Below are positions 40,260-52,877 of a stretch of 64,000 bases of DNA, piece by piece. Both the position numbers and the translations under genes were made by a program. Source of the stretch: Pinus tabuliformis (Eukaryota; Streptophyta; Pinopsida; Pinales; Pinaceae); NCBI GenBank assembly GCA_031772625.1, contig CM062817.1, forward strand, positions 949,280,327 to 949,344,326, written 5' to 3'. Position 1 is the first letter of the stretch. Every line of letters begins with the position of its first letter. The notes below the pieces were generated by a model. That model had not been told where the DNA came from and ran no database searches. It worked only from the letters and a program-made list of their open reading frames with translations.

Positions 40260-41297
40260 AATTTATTATATTGTCTCTAGAGAGACAATAGTTTGAATTA
40301 TGGACATTTATTTATTTTTAAATCATTTTTTATATTGTCTCTAGAGAGACAATTATGGACATTTATTCTTTTTAAAATAATTTTTTATATTGTCTCTAGA
40401 GAGACAATTATGGATATTTTTTTTTAATTTTTTATATTGTCTCCATAGAGACAATAGTTTGAATTATGGACATTTATTTTTTTTAAATAATTTTTTATAT
40501 TGTCTCTAGAGAGACAATTATGGACATTTATTTTTTTAAAACAATTTTTTATATTGTCTCTAGAGAGACAATTATGGACATTTATTTTTTTTTAAATAAT
40601 TTTTTATATTGTCTCTAGAGAGACAATTATGGACATTTATTTTTTTTTAAATAATTTTTTATATTGTCTCTAGAGAGACAATTATGGACATTTATTTTTT
40701 TTTAAATAATTTTTTATGTTGTCTGTAGAGAGACAATAGTTTGAATTATGGACATTTATTTTTTTTAAATAATTTTTTGTATTGTCTCTAGAGAGACAAT
40801 TATGGACATTTATTTTTTTTAAATAATTTTTTATATTGTCTCTAGAGTGACAATAGTTTGAAGTATGGATATTTACTTTTTTTTAAATAATTTTTTATAT
40901 TGTCTCTATAGAGACAATTATGGACATTTATTTTTTTTAAATAATTTTTTATATTGTCTCTAGAGAGACAATAGTTTGAAGTATGGACATATTGTCTCTA
41001 TAGAGACAATATGTTTTTAATCTCAGCTATTGTCTCTAAAAAGACAAAAATGTAATTGTCTCTAAAGAGACACAAATGAAGTTGTCTCTAGAGAGACAAA
41101 TCAAATCGTCTCTTAATAGACAATAATTCTTGTCTTTATAAAGACAATAATAATATGTGTTCTATATTGTCTTTATAGAGACAAATTTTGTGACATTATA
41201 TTTTGAGACACCAGCTTAGAGACAATATTTAAGACAATACACAAGTTTCTTTTTGTCTTAAGTTAAGACAATTGACTCAAATATTGTCTTAAATATT
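40260..41297. repeat. CACTA right subterminal array of palindromes
   Basis: About 13-14 tandem units of roughly 44-64 bp (mostly 54) at 40,260-41,010. Each carries TTGTCTCTAGAGAGACAA, two 8-base arms around a 2-base centre, followed by TTATGGACATTTATT and a T/A-rich spacer. From 41,010 to 41,297 the palindromes become irregular and change to TTGTCTTAA-type motifs, the complement of the left-end motif. Each unit could form a hairpin or bind a dimeric protein. Confidence 0.9.
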
Positions 41298-41326
41298 GTC
41301 TTAAAACCCCCCTACATGTAGTAGTG
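41298..41326 (-). repeat. CACTA right terminal inverted repeat
   Basis: Ends TGTAGTAGTG and is followed by the target duplication TCG at 41,327-41,329. Read on the minus strand it starts CACTACTACA, like the left end. Confidence 0.85.
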
Positions 41327-41329
41327 TCG

Positions 41330-41810
41330 GGCAGTGTGTATTCGAAAAGGGAGTCGCCAACAAAAAAAACCAATTCACGCTGTTTTTTTGTTGATTAATG
41401 GTGCATCGTGGGTCGAAATAATTGCGTATGGTGCATTTGAGAATGGTTCATGCATGGTGGAATTTTAAGTTTCTTAAAGAGTTTAATTAAAGGTTTTAAT
41501 TTCACTTTTTAATTAAAAAGGAGAAGGGGCTCATTATAGCCATTTACCCATTCAAGAAAAAAAAAAGGGTTTTTTTATTTAAAGTCCTTTTTATTTAAGT
41601 TTTTTTTTATTAAAGACTTTAACTCTTTTAGTTTTTTAATTAAAGAAAAGGAGGGGCATATTTTTTTGGAAAAGAAAGGAGATTTGGGCCTTTTGTGTGT
41701 TGGATCTGGGCTCAGTTCTTTTTGGATTAGGCATTTGAGACATTTGTTTCTTAGAAGATCCGTGTTGTTTTTTTTTAATTGTTGAGGTTGAAGTTTTTAT
41801 TCTTTCAAGA
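41330..41810 (+). other. Copia leader, part 3' of the CACTA insertion
   Basis: AT-rich untranslated leader between the insertion site and gag. GGGGCTCATTATAG at 41,526-41,539 also occurs at 12,973-12,986, just before the CACTA element, showing a short repeat within the original leader. Confidence 0.6.
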
Positions 41811-42670
41811 TGAATAATCAAGTAGGAGAAGCTTACCTCAATGAAAAGAACACCCTGAATGGATCCAATTACTTTGGTAGGAAATTCAGACTACAAACCT
41901 TGCTTGAGGGACACAATGCATGGACGATTGTGAACAATGATGAGGTGAAGTCAAACCTCATTGTAGGAGGAACAACAACAACAATCTAAGACTAGGACAA
42001 GCGGGAGACTAAGGCGAGAATGCTCCTGAAATTGTGATTCAAAGATTGCATTATCCCCCATATCCGTGATTTTAAGACTGCACTAGAGATCTAGAAGACG
42101 CTCAAGGACCTCTATGAGGTCCAGAACACCAATCGACTGTTGTTATTGAAAAGCAAGATTCTATCCATCAAGATGGAGGACAATGAGACAATTGTAGCAT
42201 TCATTTCACGGATCAAGGAGCTGAAGGACATGCTGGGAGATATCGGTGAAGCTATGTCAGATACAGATCTGGTCACGATTACAATGAATGGTATGACTAC
42301 CGAGTATCAGATGTTCATCACTCGCTTGAATGCAAGAGAAAAAACCCCCATATTTGAAGAATTGATAGGGATCCTCATGCAAGAGGAGGAAAGAAGACTG
42401 ACTCATAAACCCCAGAGTTCAGATCTGGCCTTAATGGAGAAGAAGAAGCCCTTCAGAAGAAAGCCAAATGCAACACAAAAGAGCAGCACAACCCCACAGA
42501 GAAATATGCCCTCACCTCAAGGTACGTCATTCAATAGAAATGAATCTACGACTAAACATTTTTATTGTGGTAGAACCGGCCATATAGCCAGATATTGTAT
42601 GAAAAAGAAGTTTGATGAAGGTCGGAAGAGACATAAGCAGCATGCATGTCATTTTGCTGATGAGGAATAG
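41811..42670 (+). pseudogene. Copia gag region
   Basis: Starts at ATG 41,811 (MNNQVGEAYLNEKN) with copia gag-like text. The central UBN2-type capsid region is at about 42,140-42,420, and a zinc-knuckle region is near 42,560-42,600. Gag would form the particle around the element RNA. Broken fossil with a few breaks. Confidence 0.8.
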
Positions 42671-43975
42671 AGTCAAAATATCATACTGTTCATATCTCGC
42701 TCTGCACTTTCGGCTAAGGAGGATGAAATAGATATCTAATTTGTCGACTGCAGATGCATCCATCCACATGACAGGGAACAGACAATGGTTTGAAGACTTC
42801 AAAGAGCCCAATAGTGGAGGAAACATCTATCTTGGTGATGATAGAGGGTACCAAATCAAAGGTTATGGTAATATTCCTGTTGTTTTGCTTGATGGAAATA
42901 TTAGACATATCCATAATGTTATGTATGTACCCGGGATAAAAAAGAATCTGATCTTTGTTTCTATTATGATTGATCAGAACCTTAAGGTAGAATTTTATAA
43001 ATCATATTGTGTCATTAAAGACCTATTGGATTCTATGAAGCCTATTTCATCAAGTATTCGTGTGGGAGGATTGTACAAGTTAAATGTCAAAAGCGCACCA
43101 CATCAGGCATTGGCATCATTTTCCATGACTATAATGGACTTATGGCACCAGAGGTTCGGCCATATTAACTTCAATGATTTGCTACTATTATAGAAAAGAG
43201 GTATGGTCGAAGGTCTACCTGTTTTAAAATTTGCTCATATTGGTTGTGATGCATGTGCACTGGGAAAGTTGCACAGAGATGAATTTCCTTTGAATCCTGA
43301 TAGAAAGAAGAGAGATATACTTGAGCTAGTACACCAAGATCTATGCGGGCCTATGCAGACAAGATTGTTAGGCGGTGCATACTAATTTTTATTGTTTATT
43401 TATCACTGTACTAGATTTAATTGGTTGTATTTCCTCAGGAAGAAGAGAAACACTTTTGAATACTTCAAGGAGTTCAGAAGTATGGTTGAAAAATAGGCAA
43501 GTAAATGCATCAGGATTCTCCGCTCGGATCAAGGTAGAGAGTACAAGAAAGCTTTTGTACTAAAATACTGCAAAGTTAATGGGATACAACAGCAGTTTAC
43601 AGTACCCCACACTACTCAACAGAACGGGGTTGCAGAGAGAAAGAACAGAACCCTTGTGGAGTGTGCTCACAGTATGTTGAAAGGTAAGAATCTTTCTAAT
43701 GGATTTTGGGCTGAAGCGATAAATAGTGCAGTATATCTAAAGAATACGAGTCCAACAAGAAGTTTATATTTCAAAACTCCTTTTGAAGCTTTATTTGGTT
43801 ATAAGCCTACAGTTAAGAATTTGAGAGTTTTTGGCAGTAAATCCTTTGCTCATATCCAAAAGGAAGATAGAAAGAAACTTGACTCAAAGGCCATCAAATG
43901 TATTTTTGTTGCCTATTGTACAAAATTTAAGGCTTACAAATTATTTAATCCCCTACTCATAAAGTGTTTGTGAGC
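42671..43975 (+). pseudogene. Copia protease and integrase region
   Basis: A protease-like start (HMTGNRQWF, about 42,765), the GAG-pre-integrase region (LWHQRFGHINF, about 43,140, with a downstream zinc-finger-like CDAC), then the integrase core and C-terminal phrases NLSNGFWAEAINSAVYLKN and TPFEALFGYKP (43,690-43,820). Integrase inserts the DNA copy. Broken fossil with several breaks. Confidence 0.8.
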
Positions 43976-44758
43976 AGAGATGTAGTGTTTCATGAGCATG
44001 TTAATGATGGAAGCCATGAGAATGCTAAGGAAGAATGGCACGTGCCCTTGTTGGTGGAAGAAAGAAGTGATGAATCAGGTGACAACAATGAGAAACAACA
44101 GATGCAACAGTAGCAGGAAGGGAAATAAGATGATGTAGCAGTCAAGCCAGGTCCTGAAAATGATGATCAGACAAGGTTTGAAGCTACGCCACCACTCAGG
44201 AGATCAAGTAGAAAAGCTCAGTTGCCAGCAAGATATAGGGAAAATTCTTTTATAACTAGTATGATGAATGTTGTTGAACCTTCTAGTTATAAGGAAGCAA
44301 ATGAATGTAGTGAATGGAAATCAGGTATGGAATAGGAATATGAATCTATAATCAGAAACAAATATTTTGAGCTGGTTGAACTTCCTGAAGGGAAACAAAC
44401 CATAGGTTGTAGATGGTTCTATAAAACCAAGATGAATGCAAATGGAACCATAGATAAATTAAAATCTAGATTGGTAGCAAAGGGGTATTCACAAAAAGAA
44501 GGCATTGTCTATGAAGAAACGTTTGCCCCCGTAGCTAAACTCAACACTATCAAAATGTTGATTGCTTTAGCTACTAAGAAACATTGGATGATTCACCAAC
44601 TAGATGTAAAATCGGCATTCTTAAATGGGGAACTAAAAGGAGAGGTTTATCTAGAGCAACTTGAGGGGTTTGTCCAAAAAGGGAAAGAGCATTTAGTCTG
44701 CAGATTAAAGAAAGCTCTATATGGACTAAAACAAGCACCCAAGTCATGGTATGAAAAG
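43976..44758 (+). pseudogene. Copia reverse transcriptase, 5' part
   Basis: Linker, then the start of RT: KSRLVAKGYSQKEGIVYEET, FAPVAKLNTIKMLIALA, QLDVKSAFLNGELKGEVYLE and LKKALYGLKQAPKSWYEK, ending at 44,758 where the 4.4-kb insertion starts. The RT continues at about 49,164. Broken fossil. Confidence 0.85.
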
Positions 44759-45139
44759 TGTTATCACCTATATTGACCTCAGGCTGAAGGGAGGCAATGC
44801 TAAGGTAACCACAAACCAAGCTTAGCCTAGTAGCTAGCCCTACTAGGCCAGGAGAGGGTTCTCTCCAGAAGGATCTCCATCAAGATGACTGGATCAGGTA
44901 AAGGATTTTAGACTAGGTATAGTAGCTTGAAAGGTTTTGATTGAATTTGTTGGTATTTTGTTGGATCAGATGAAACTAGGCAGTTTAGGTCTGGGAAATT
45001 AAGTCAAAAATGTAGGGTGTTCTATAGGGCAAGGTAGGCATAGGCTTTAGCACTTTAGGCTTAATGGTGTGAGGTGTTTATGATTGATGAGGAGCTAAGA
45101 AGGGCATGTGACAATCATGGATCCTTCTTAAACAGTAGA

Positions 45140-45241
45140 AAACATGAAATATTGAATGATTTCCCAAGGCAGAGCACTGATACAATGGATAAACATGAAA
45201 TATTGAATGATTTCCCAAGGTAGAGCACTGATACAATGGAT
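45140..45241. repeat. 51-bp tandem duplication
   Basis: Copies at 45,140-45,190 and 45,191-45,241 differ by one base or so; the unit starts AAACATGAAATATTGAATG. It lies within the 4.4-kb insertion. Confidence 0.9.
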
Positions 45242-46255
45242 TCTACCTATCAAACATGATAACATTCAACAAGAAGCAATGAAATGAATGATGGCATACA
45301 TAAAACATGTAAACAAATGATTACAAAAGAAGAAACTGTGCTAAAACTCCATACCATAGGGATCCCATAAAAATAGCTGCAAATCTTATTAATCTCCTTG
45401 CCAAACTACTTACAATGATGTACAATCAAGCTCTGAGCATCCAAATGAGTCCTACCCTCACAAAGAGAAAGAAGAAGAACATATAGACAAGCATTCAACC
45501 TCCTCCCATCTTCAAGGGTCGAATCCCTAAGATGGGGAGTTGATCTAACTGATACTAAACAAGGAACAAGAATGTAGGCATCATCAACAACTTGCCTCTA
45601 AAAGTGAAAAACTGATTCATTTGACTTCAAACTAACTCCTAAAGCAATGAATCTACCCTCTACAACTTTTTGACCATCATATTTACAATCCATGAAATCA
45701 TTTACAATATTAAATCATCCACCATGAGAGAGAATCCATGATCATAGTCAAAAACTGGAAAAATAGGCATCTCGAACAAAATTTGCTCTACGTGCAGCGC
45801 CACTGGCTCAACGCACAACTCCACTTTTAGGTCCCTTTTGAAGGCCTTCCCGACATCCAAATTAAGCCCATGATAGCTCATTGAAAAGGCCTTCAAGTCT
45901 ACTTTCCAGAACACCTAGCATTTCTACATTTGGAGCTCATTTGACCCCTCAAAACTTGATTCTCCCAAGACTACTTCTGTGTGTCCAAAAAGTGGCATAA
46001 ATGTCATTTTTAGGATGTTTTTTGACCTTTTGGTGGCCCAATTCTGCTCCAAAAACTTTGAAACTTGTTAGGGTGCATGTCCTCACTGCCCTAAATCTAA
46101 AAATTCAAGCCGTTTGTCCATTGGGTGCCCCTAGGAAAAGCGCAGCGCCACTGGCACTATGCATCTAGGCCATTTTTCTGTGTGTCAAATTTCCAAAAAT
46201 TGCAAATGTTAAAATTTGCTCAAAATTTCCCCAAAATTTGTGTGAAGCCTCACCA

Positions 46256-47805
46256 TCATGTGCTTTGTTGAGCCAAGGAGGCTTCAACCAACATTCTAAG
46301 TCTATCCTCCTCTTTCTTGCCTTTCAAGGCCTGCCTTAGCTTAGCTTTCATTCTCTTGACCCTCACATTGCAAATCTTGTTTCGGGTCCTATAATGATAG
46401 GCCATGTGTCTAATCATCTGATTATCTCTGTTGGCCTTCTGTAGCAGCTTCTCAAGGTGCAAGTTGACTCTCTCAAGCCAAGTCTCCCTATCATTTTCAA
46501 TTTCCTGCTCAATAGCGGTCAAAGTAACTTGTGCCTCTTTGCCACTTTGTCGTTTCATCTTAAGCATTTCTAGCTCCATGAGGACTTGTTTGTCACTCAA
46601 TTGCTTGTTTTCTTGCTCCAAATATGCGATGATATATTTGACCCTCTCCAAATTGTCTGCCAAAGCTTTCAGTTGAGCTTCCCTTTCCCGTATGACGATG
46701 TCTTTGATGGTTTTTTGATCCTGAGCCTCTAAATTAATGGTCTGAGTATCATGCTGCTCAAACTCATCACGCACTGCTAGATCAAAGTCTCTTTCCTCCT
46801 CATCATCAAGGTCTTCCTCCTACACCTTTTCCTTCCCTTTATGTAGCTATTGTACCTATACCTACTGTGTCGATGAAGAAGGCAAGGCCCCTTCCACATC
46901 CCGTGGAGCAAACACTTGCCTAGCTGCTGCAAATAATCTCCTTATGCCCCTCTAATAGGTCAAGTAAACTGGCACCTCAGTAGTTCTTGTCTCCTTGGCC
47001 TCCTCACCCGTTTTCACTTGACTAGAAGGCCCCCCTACTTCTTGAGACACTGGTGGAGGAATTTGAGGACCCTTGAATATGTCATGAGAAATAAATGTCT
47101 CCCAAGGGATGTTGAGGAGACTGAGATGATGAAGAACAAGGATTTTGATCAGGGAGTAGTGATAGAGGCTGCTCATTTGCTGGGGGTATGGCTTCTTCTG
47201 GACAAAATGAGCCATCTTCTCAATATTATTAAACAAAAAGTATGGGAGGTTTAACATCTTCACCTTGGTAAAATGCATGAGGAGCCTGATGTGATAAGTG
47301 TATAGCCTGGAGAATCTGCCCTCACAAGTGAAATATTTGATGATGATTCTCATTAAGGGGACATACTTGTTCTCAAGAAACTTGAAAGGAAAAAGCCTCT
47401 TCACTTGATTTCTGTATTGGGGTTTAATGTAAGGCTCATAATAGTGTTCATCAAGATCCCGAGCCTTATACCACTTCTCACCAACATTAGGAATCTTGGT
47501 GGCATCTGAAATGATGGATGGTGAAACTGTAAAAGTTACCCCACCAAGAGTTACTTTGCTATTTTGAAGATGAGCTACAAAGATTTTGGTGAACTCTGGG
47601 TGATATTGGACTCTCTCTACTTGTTCACACAACTCATAGCAACCAAGATATCTAAAACATGACATAACCAACTAAGAAGCCTACAATTCCCTGAGGTTTG
47701 ATGGCTCTTCTCTCCCTTATGAGGTTTTCTCTGCTTCCTAGCTCTATCTGCTGAGTTGTCACTAGTTGTGCTTTCCCCAACATAGTCATGGTCTTCTCTA
47801 TCCAT
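46256..47805 (-). pseudogene. Unrecognised element protein with C-terminal coiled coil
   Basis: Three minus-strand frames lie head to tail: 47,805-47,617, 47,671-46,952 (239 codons) and 46,774-46,256 (172 codons). The reading frame between them stays coding-like, so they probably come from one former protein of about 500 residues, now with a few breaks. The middle part has a compact globular look (GGVTFTVSPSIISDATKIPN, then YEPYIKPQYRNQVKRLFPF). This resembles unnamed plant transposon-associated proteins that I cannot assign. The 172-codon part is a strong Glu/Lys/Leu heptad coiled coil (LEQENKQLSDKQVLMELEML). It sits inside the 4.4-kb insertion and is its only evident coding region. Confidence 0.45.
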
Positions 47806-49158
47806 GTTTGCAAGGGTTTTTTTGGTGGCACACTCCTAGAGAGGGATAAAGGGAATGAGTTGGAGTATTTTAGGAGTGAAGGGATGTACTAGGGTAGATT
47901 GAACAATGAAGGTTAAGATGTGAATTACGAGAGTAAGGGAGGGGGGTTTTAGGATAAGAGGACATAACGAGGGGATAGGTAGTGATGTAGGGAAGAGATT
48001 TAAGTTTTAATCATAAGTGATGGGGACAAACAGAGAGGTTTAGGGTTTTTAGGATAATATGGAGTGAAACTAGGGTTTGATTTTTAGCATGGTAAATTAC
48101 ATTAAGCCTTGCATTTGCAAATGTAATGACAAAGTAAAGGGAGTATACTTACTTGTTAGAGGGATGAAAAGGTTAATTGAGAGATGAGAGGAAGTTTTCT
48201 TGAGAAATGGGATGGTTTCTGGCCGTTCTGCTCAATGCACAACACCACCCCACAAACCCGTAGTGCCGATCTCTATGAGCAGCGCTAAGTCTTCAATGTG
48301 CACCGCCAACCTGTTTCGCCCAAAATCACAACGCCACTTAGCCAACGCACATCCCCAAGCTTCCTTTGCCTAAGCTCACTCAAATTCACCTCTTCTTCTT
48401 ACTTTTGGACTCCTTGCTTGCTAAATGAACATAATGATTTTTGAAAATGAAATATGAGAGCTTAAATAGGAGTACATTTTGATTTTTCACTTTGAAAAAC
48501 CCACTTTCTAATGTTTCTTTTCTTTCTTCAAAACCTTATCTTTAATGCCTTTTCTTGTTGTGTCTTTGCAGGTGGATAAATGCTCAATCTGACTCGATTT
48601 CTTTTGTAGTGTTTCTTTGTCATGAAGCAAGGAGAGGTGCTTAGGTGTGCATCTGGGATCCATTATTACATATAGAAACTTAAAATTACATAATAAATAC
48701 AAATAAATTCAAAATACTCTGTTTTCACCTCAAACCATGTTTTTGAGGTGAAAATTACATTAGGTTAAAAAGGTAATATTAACAGTAGGCTATGACCTTT
48801 TAAGCCATCATTCTTGATTTATTGATCATCCTCATACCCTTGCTAACCTTTATTTACATTTGAAAATAAGTTTCTTGAACTTGGTGATGAAACCTTATAC
48901 CTAATGAAATCATACCCTATGACCTAATGAAATGAATTGCAGATTTATTAAAAAAAAACATAACTGAAGACAATCTGAAGAAGGATCAGCAAGTATAGTC
49001 TTATGAGGGAAGAGTTGAAGAGAGAACAACCATCAGTGGATCAAGGTGTCCTGACCTAATGGGATGATGCAAAAAATTTCAGTATGGGACTCCTAAAATG
49101 AAGATGCAAAGAGTGAATTTTGATCCCTGATGGAAGTATGCAGATACTGACACTAAAA
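47806..49158. other. Non-coding flank inside the 4.4-kb insertion
   Basis: The upstream side of the minus-strand coding region. No frame of note and no LTR-like match to the other end of the insertion. It ends in CACTAAAA next to the resumed copia sequence. Confidence 0.4.
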
Positions 49159-50218
49159 AAAAGATTGATTCATTTTTTCTGCAACTTAGTTACAATAGAA
49201 GTAAAAATGACCCTAATTTGTATACCATGAAAGATGAAAAGGGGTGCAGAGTGTTGATTTCTTTGTATGTAGATGATTTAATTATTACAGGTGATGCTAT
49301 TGCTCTAATCAAAGAAATCAAGCAACAAATGTCACAAGTGTTTGAAATTTAAGACCTTGGTGAATTAAGATACTATTTAGGTCTTGAGATTTGGAGAGAT
49401 TCAGGACAAACATTTCTATCCCAGGGTAAGTATGTCAAATTTCTACTGGAAAGATTCAAGATGGATCAGTGTAAGGGTGCAACAATACCACTACAATAGA
49501 ACATTAAACTTCAAAGTGAGGATGTCTCTAAAGAGGTAGATGCGACACTTTATAGACCACTGGTTGGGAGCTTAATCTAATTGACCACTACTAGACCACA
49601 TTTGGCTTATGCAATCAGTATGCTAAGTCAATACATGTCCAAACCACTTGAGAGTCATTGGAATGTAGCAAAAGGTGTCTTAAGGTACCTACAAGGAACT
49701 ATAAACTATGGTAATATTTATACTGATTCTTCTGATATTAGATTGACAAGATTTACAGATTCCGACAGGGCTGGAAATGTAGATGACCGTAGATCTGTAA
49801 CATGATATGCATTCAGCATTGGATCTGGGGTGATTACATGGACCAGTAAGGAATAGAACGCAGTTTCCTTGTCTTCAGCGAAAGCATAGTATCAAGCTAT
49901 ATGTGCAGCAACATGTGAGGCAATTTGGTTGCGGAGACTTCTTTGGGATGTCAAGGAAAAACAGAAAGATACATCAATAATCAGATTTGACAACCAAAGT
50001 TCAATCAAACTTGCTAATAATTTGGTGTTTCACAACAACAATAAACACATTGATACACAATTCCACTTTGTCAGGGAGAAAGTTGAATCAAAAGAAATCC
50101 ATCTTGTATATTGTAAAACATGTGATAATGTTGCAGACATTTTCACTAAGCCTCTTGGAAAAATTAAGTTTGAAATGTTTAGGGAGATGTTAGGCATATT
50201 TGTGAACCCCTTCTCCAT
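49159..50218 (+). pseudogene. Copia reverse transcriptase 3' part and RNase H
   Basis: RT resumes with IDSFFLQLSYNRSKNDPNLY and the catalytic LYVDDLIITGD at about 49,266-49,298. RNase H follows at about 49,580-50,150, with TTTRPHLAYAISMLSQYM, DSSDIRLTRFTDSD, IHLVYCKTCDNVADIFTKPL. Together these copy RNA into DNA and remove the RNA. Broken fossil with several breaks. Confidence 0.85.
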
Positions 50219-50228
50219 TAAGGGGGAG
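50219..50228 (+). promoter_or_regulatory. Polypurine tract of the copia element
   Basis: TAAGGGGGAG directly before TGTTGAAGA, the start of the 3' LTR. It primes plus-strand DNA synthesis in LTR elements. Confidence 0.8.
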
Positions 50229-50441
50229 TGTTGAAGATAATGGAGAATCCTATAATAGTGTGAGTTGGTTCACGAGACCTTAGGATAGGAATTAGTTTCT
50301 ATTTCTTAGGGTATGGTTCTAACTTCCCTATAGCTATGTGTGCTATATAATGTTTGATGTTTATTGAGAATGTAGAGCATTCTGCAGAGTCAGACTCTCT
50401 TCGTTCAAACTATCCATAGCGCTAACGAGTGAGTTTTTATT
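50229..50441 (+). repeat. Copia 3' LTR
   Basis: Starts TGTTGAAGATAATGG, a typical copia LTR start, and matches 11,975-12,195 at roughly 80-85% by eye. The 3' end is approximate. No convincing target duplication is seen. Confidence 0.85.
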
Positions 50442-52877
50442 TATTAATTCAAACAACTCATTTTGACAAGATCCCCTTCTGGTTGGTGGTCAACAAATCG
50501 TTGTGAACAATGCCAAGATATGTATACGGATGTCAAAAGAACAATGAGAGTTGAAACAAGAAAGGATTTCCTGGTAACTGATCCGATATCCATGTCGTTG
50601 TTGCAACGGAGAGATTGAGAGTCCTCCCAAGAATAGAATTGAAGAGAATGAATTGTTGCTATGAAGGTCGTCGAATAATGAGTGAAGAGCATGTTGAACT
50701 TAAGAAGCGGATGATGGCTTCAGAGCAATGTGATTGTGGCCGACAAATTGGTTACCGCTCTGCCGATTATGGTCAATCCCCACCTTGAAAACGTGAAATG
50801 AAATTGATCAATTCGATAAGGAATCCATAATAAACAAATTAATATGTGGCTTTTGGTGCTGGTAGGCGACTGAGGTGCATGCAATGTGGCTTGAGTTATT
50901 AATTTTGTTGTTGTGAGATGCAAGTGGTTTTCATTTTGTTTGTAAAAGAGCATAATTGAATGATGAACAATGCAATTATAATTAATTATATTAGTGGTTT
51001 TTATTTTCGTTTAGAGCTTAAATTAATTGTGTGAATCTGTTATATATTGATAGATTTTGTTGTGTTTTGGGCTTCAAGAGTGTTAGTTACAAGTTATGTA
51101 ATGTGATCCATGTGTAGAAAAGTTAAATGTATAATTGATTATTGGATATAGTCTTGTATTCAGATTGTATTGTATTTCGAGATCAAAGTGTCAATTATGA
51201 AAAGTTCATCAAAGATGGTGAGAGACATACTCTCAAATGATTTGAATGGAAAGCTCGAATATTGTGTGAAAAGTTCATCAAAGATCATGAGAGACATACT
51301 CTTAAATGAGTTGGATGGAAAGCTCTAATATTGTGGTGGGGAAAAGAACATTGACCAGTGGACTTCAGAGTGGGGATAAGTGCCAAAGAAGACAAATCAT
51401 GTGACATGTCAATTGTAATCTGTCATTTTTATATTAATCCTTGTAATGATTTAAATATAAGTATTAAAAGGAGCACTTAGAAATAATGCTTACATTAGTA
51501 ATTGATAAATTAAATTGGTTGGTTGTTAAAATTTGTTAATAAATTTTACCAATAAAACATTCCTTATTTAAAATCTATTAAATCTCATAAATATTATTTA
51601 TGTGAGTTATAATTTAACTTTAATAATAATATACTAATTATTTTTATGTATAATCCAATTTCTTTATTGCACAATAAAATATTTCTCAGTAACTCCGAAC
51701 TCTCTGTAATAAAGTCTTCCTCACACCTCTATAATACCAAGAAACGCGATATCAATTAAATATCATAAGAGTGTGTAGTCCTATAATAAACAAATGATCA
51801 GGTTATAGGGTTGAATTAGCTTAAGCAATGGCTGAGAATTTTTAATCTGTTTCCACCCATTTGAACAAATTTGGATGCTTACTACTTCTGTCTCTTGTTC
51901 CAATTGATTTCCATCACTTTTCATTGAAATCGTGTGAAATTGTAATAATATTGTAATTTAAGTTTTTGATTCCCACGGTACTAGGTTGAGATCATACGGT
52001 TCCATTCAATGCACATCCTGAATGAAACTACGATGTGTTTAAAGATCTAATATTGTCATTAAAATGTTATCTTAATTCACACTCTAAATTTTTCCATAAA
52101 GTTTAAAAAAGAGACCCGAAGGAAACTAATAACTACATACTATATATAAATTTATTATATTTAATATTTTATTTATATTTTAAAATCACTTAAATATAAA
52201 TTGATCATTCACTAGTTTAAATATTTTTTTTATTTCGATTAAACTGGTTAAGTTCTATTGCGCTTTCACAATTTCATGCTCTCATATATAAATAATAAAA
52301 TAACCATATAATATATCTTAAGCGTAAGGAATTTTTTAATTTCCAATATTTTCCTATCATTTTTTTATTTTCTTCCTCATATTCTTTTCGATCCATCAAT
52401 TTAGTATCCGCATCATCTGCTCTTTGTTTTTTTTAAATTTCTATTTGATGTGCTCTTTGTTTTTTTTAAATTTCTATTTGATGTGACCACTTACGTGTAT
52501 CCATATATATTTTTAAGTTGTGGGCTTAGCATTAACATGTATATGTATATATTTGTTTGTTGTTAGCGTTAATGTGGGTGGAGGTGTGAAAGAAGTTTTC
52601 ATTGTGTTTTTTTGCATATTTATATTGTGTAACTCATTTTAACTTTCAAGAGATCGCTCACCCACATTATGTTCCAGTGAAACGCTTTTGACTTGAGATT
52701 GGTTGATTTTCTTTGCGATTGAGAATATTCTCTTTGAGATTTATGTTGAATCATACACGACTCTTATTTCTACCATGCCTCCTAATTTTTCTCGTTTACG
52801 GAGACCTCACAAAATTCAGCTCTTTCCCCACCCATAACAAAAAATGGAACTCAAAGAGCACAATTGGTCAAATTGTG
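50442..52877. other. AT-rich spacer between the two LTR elements
   Basis: No recognised gene. Holds two small tandem duplications: 69 bp at 51,198-51,335 (unit starts TGAAAAGTTCATCAAAGAT) and 33 bp at 52,418-52,483 (unit starts TGCTCTTTGTTTTTTTT). A short frame with a hydrophobic N-terminal segment is at its right edge. Confidence 0.6.
52713..52877 (+). pseudogene. Possible small secreted-peptide frame cut by an LTR element
   Basis: 55 codons from ATG 52,713, with a hydrophobic stretch (RLLFLPCLLIFLVYG) that could be a signal peptide. They run in frame to ATTGTG, where the LTR element starts. ATTGTG recurs after the element at 58,082, and the host reading frame there stays open for about 20 more codons to a stop. 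No family is recognised and a chance frame is quite possible. Confidence 0.2.

Larger units (their letters stand above)
44759..49158 (-). mobile_element. Unclassified 4.4-kb insertion in the copia RT
   Basis: Copia RT similarity stops at 44,758 and resumes at about 49,164. AAAAG is found on both sides (44,754-44,758 and 49,159-49,163), a possible 5-bp duplication, though it lies in an A-run. No LTRs and no convincing inverted repeats were found between the two ends. Its coding region is on the minus strand (46,256-47,805). A 51-bp tandem duplication is at 45,140-45,241. The class is unresolved; a large non-autonomous element is the simplest reading. Confidence 0.6.

Noticed and set aside
40260-41010. 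Palindrome array as an independent satellite
   Set aside because: It abuts the CACTA terminal repeat and shares the AGACAA core with the other end, so it is treated as part of the transposon.
44759-49158. CACTA or LTR element based on CACTAAAA at the right end and TG at the left
   Set aside because: The orientation of CACTA is wrong for a terminus, the opposite end does not match, and no LTR pair was found.
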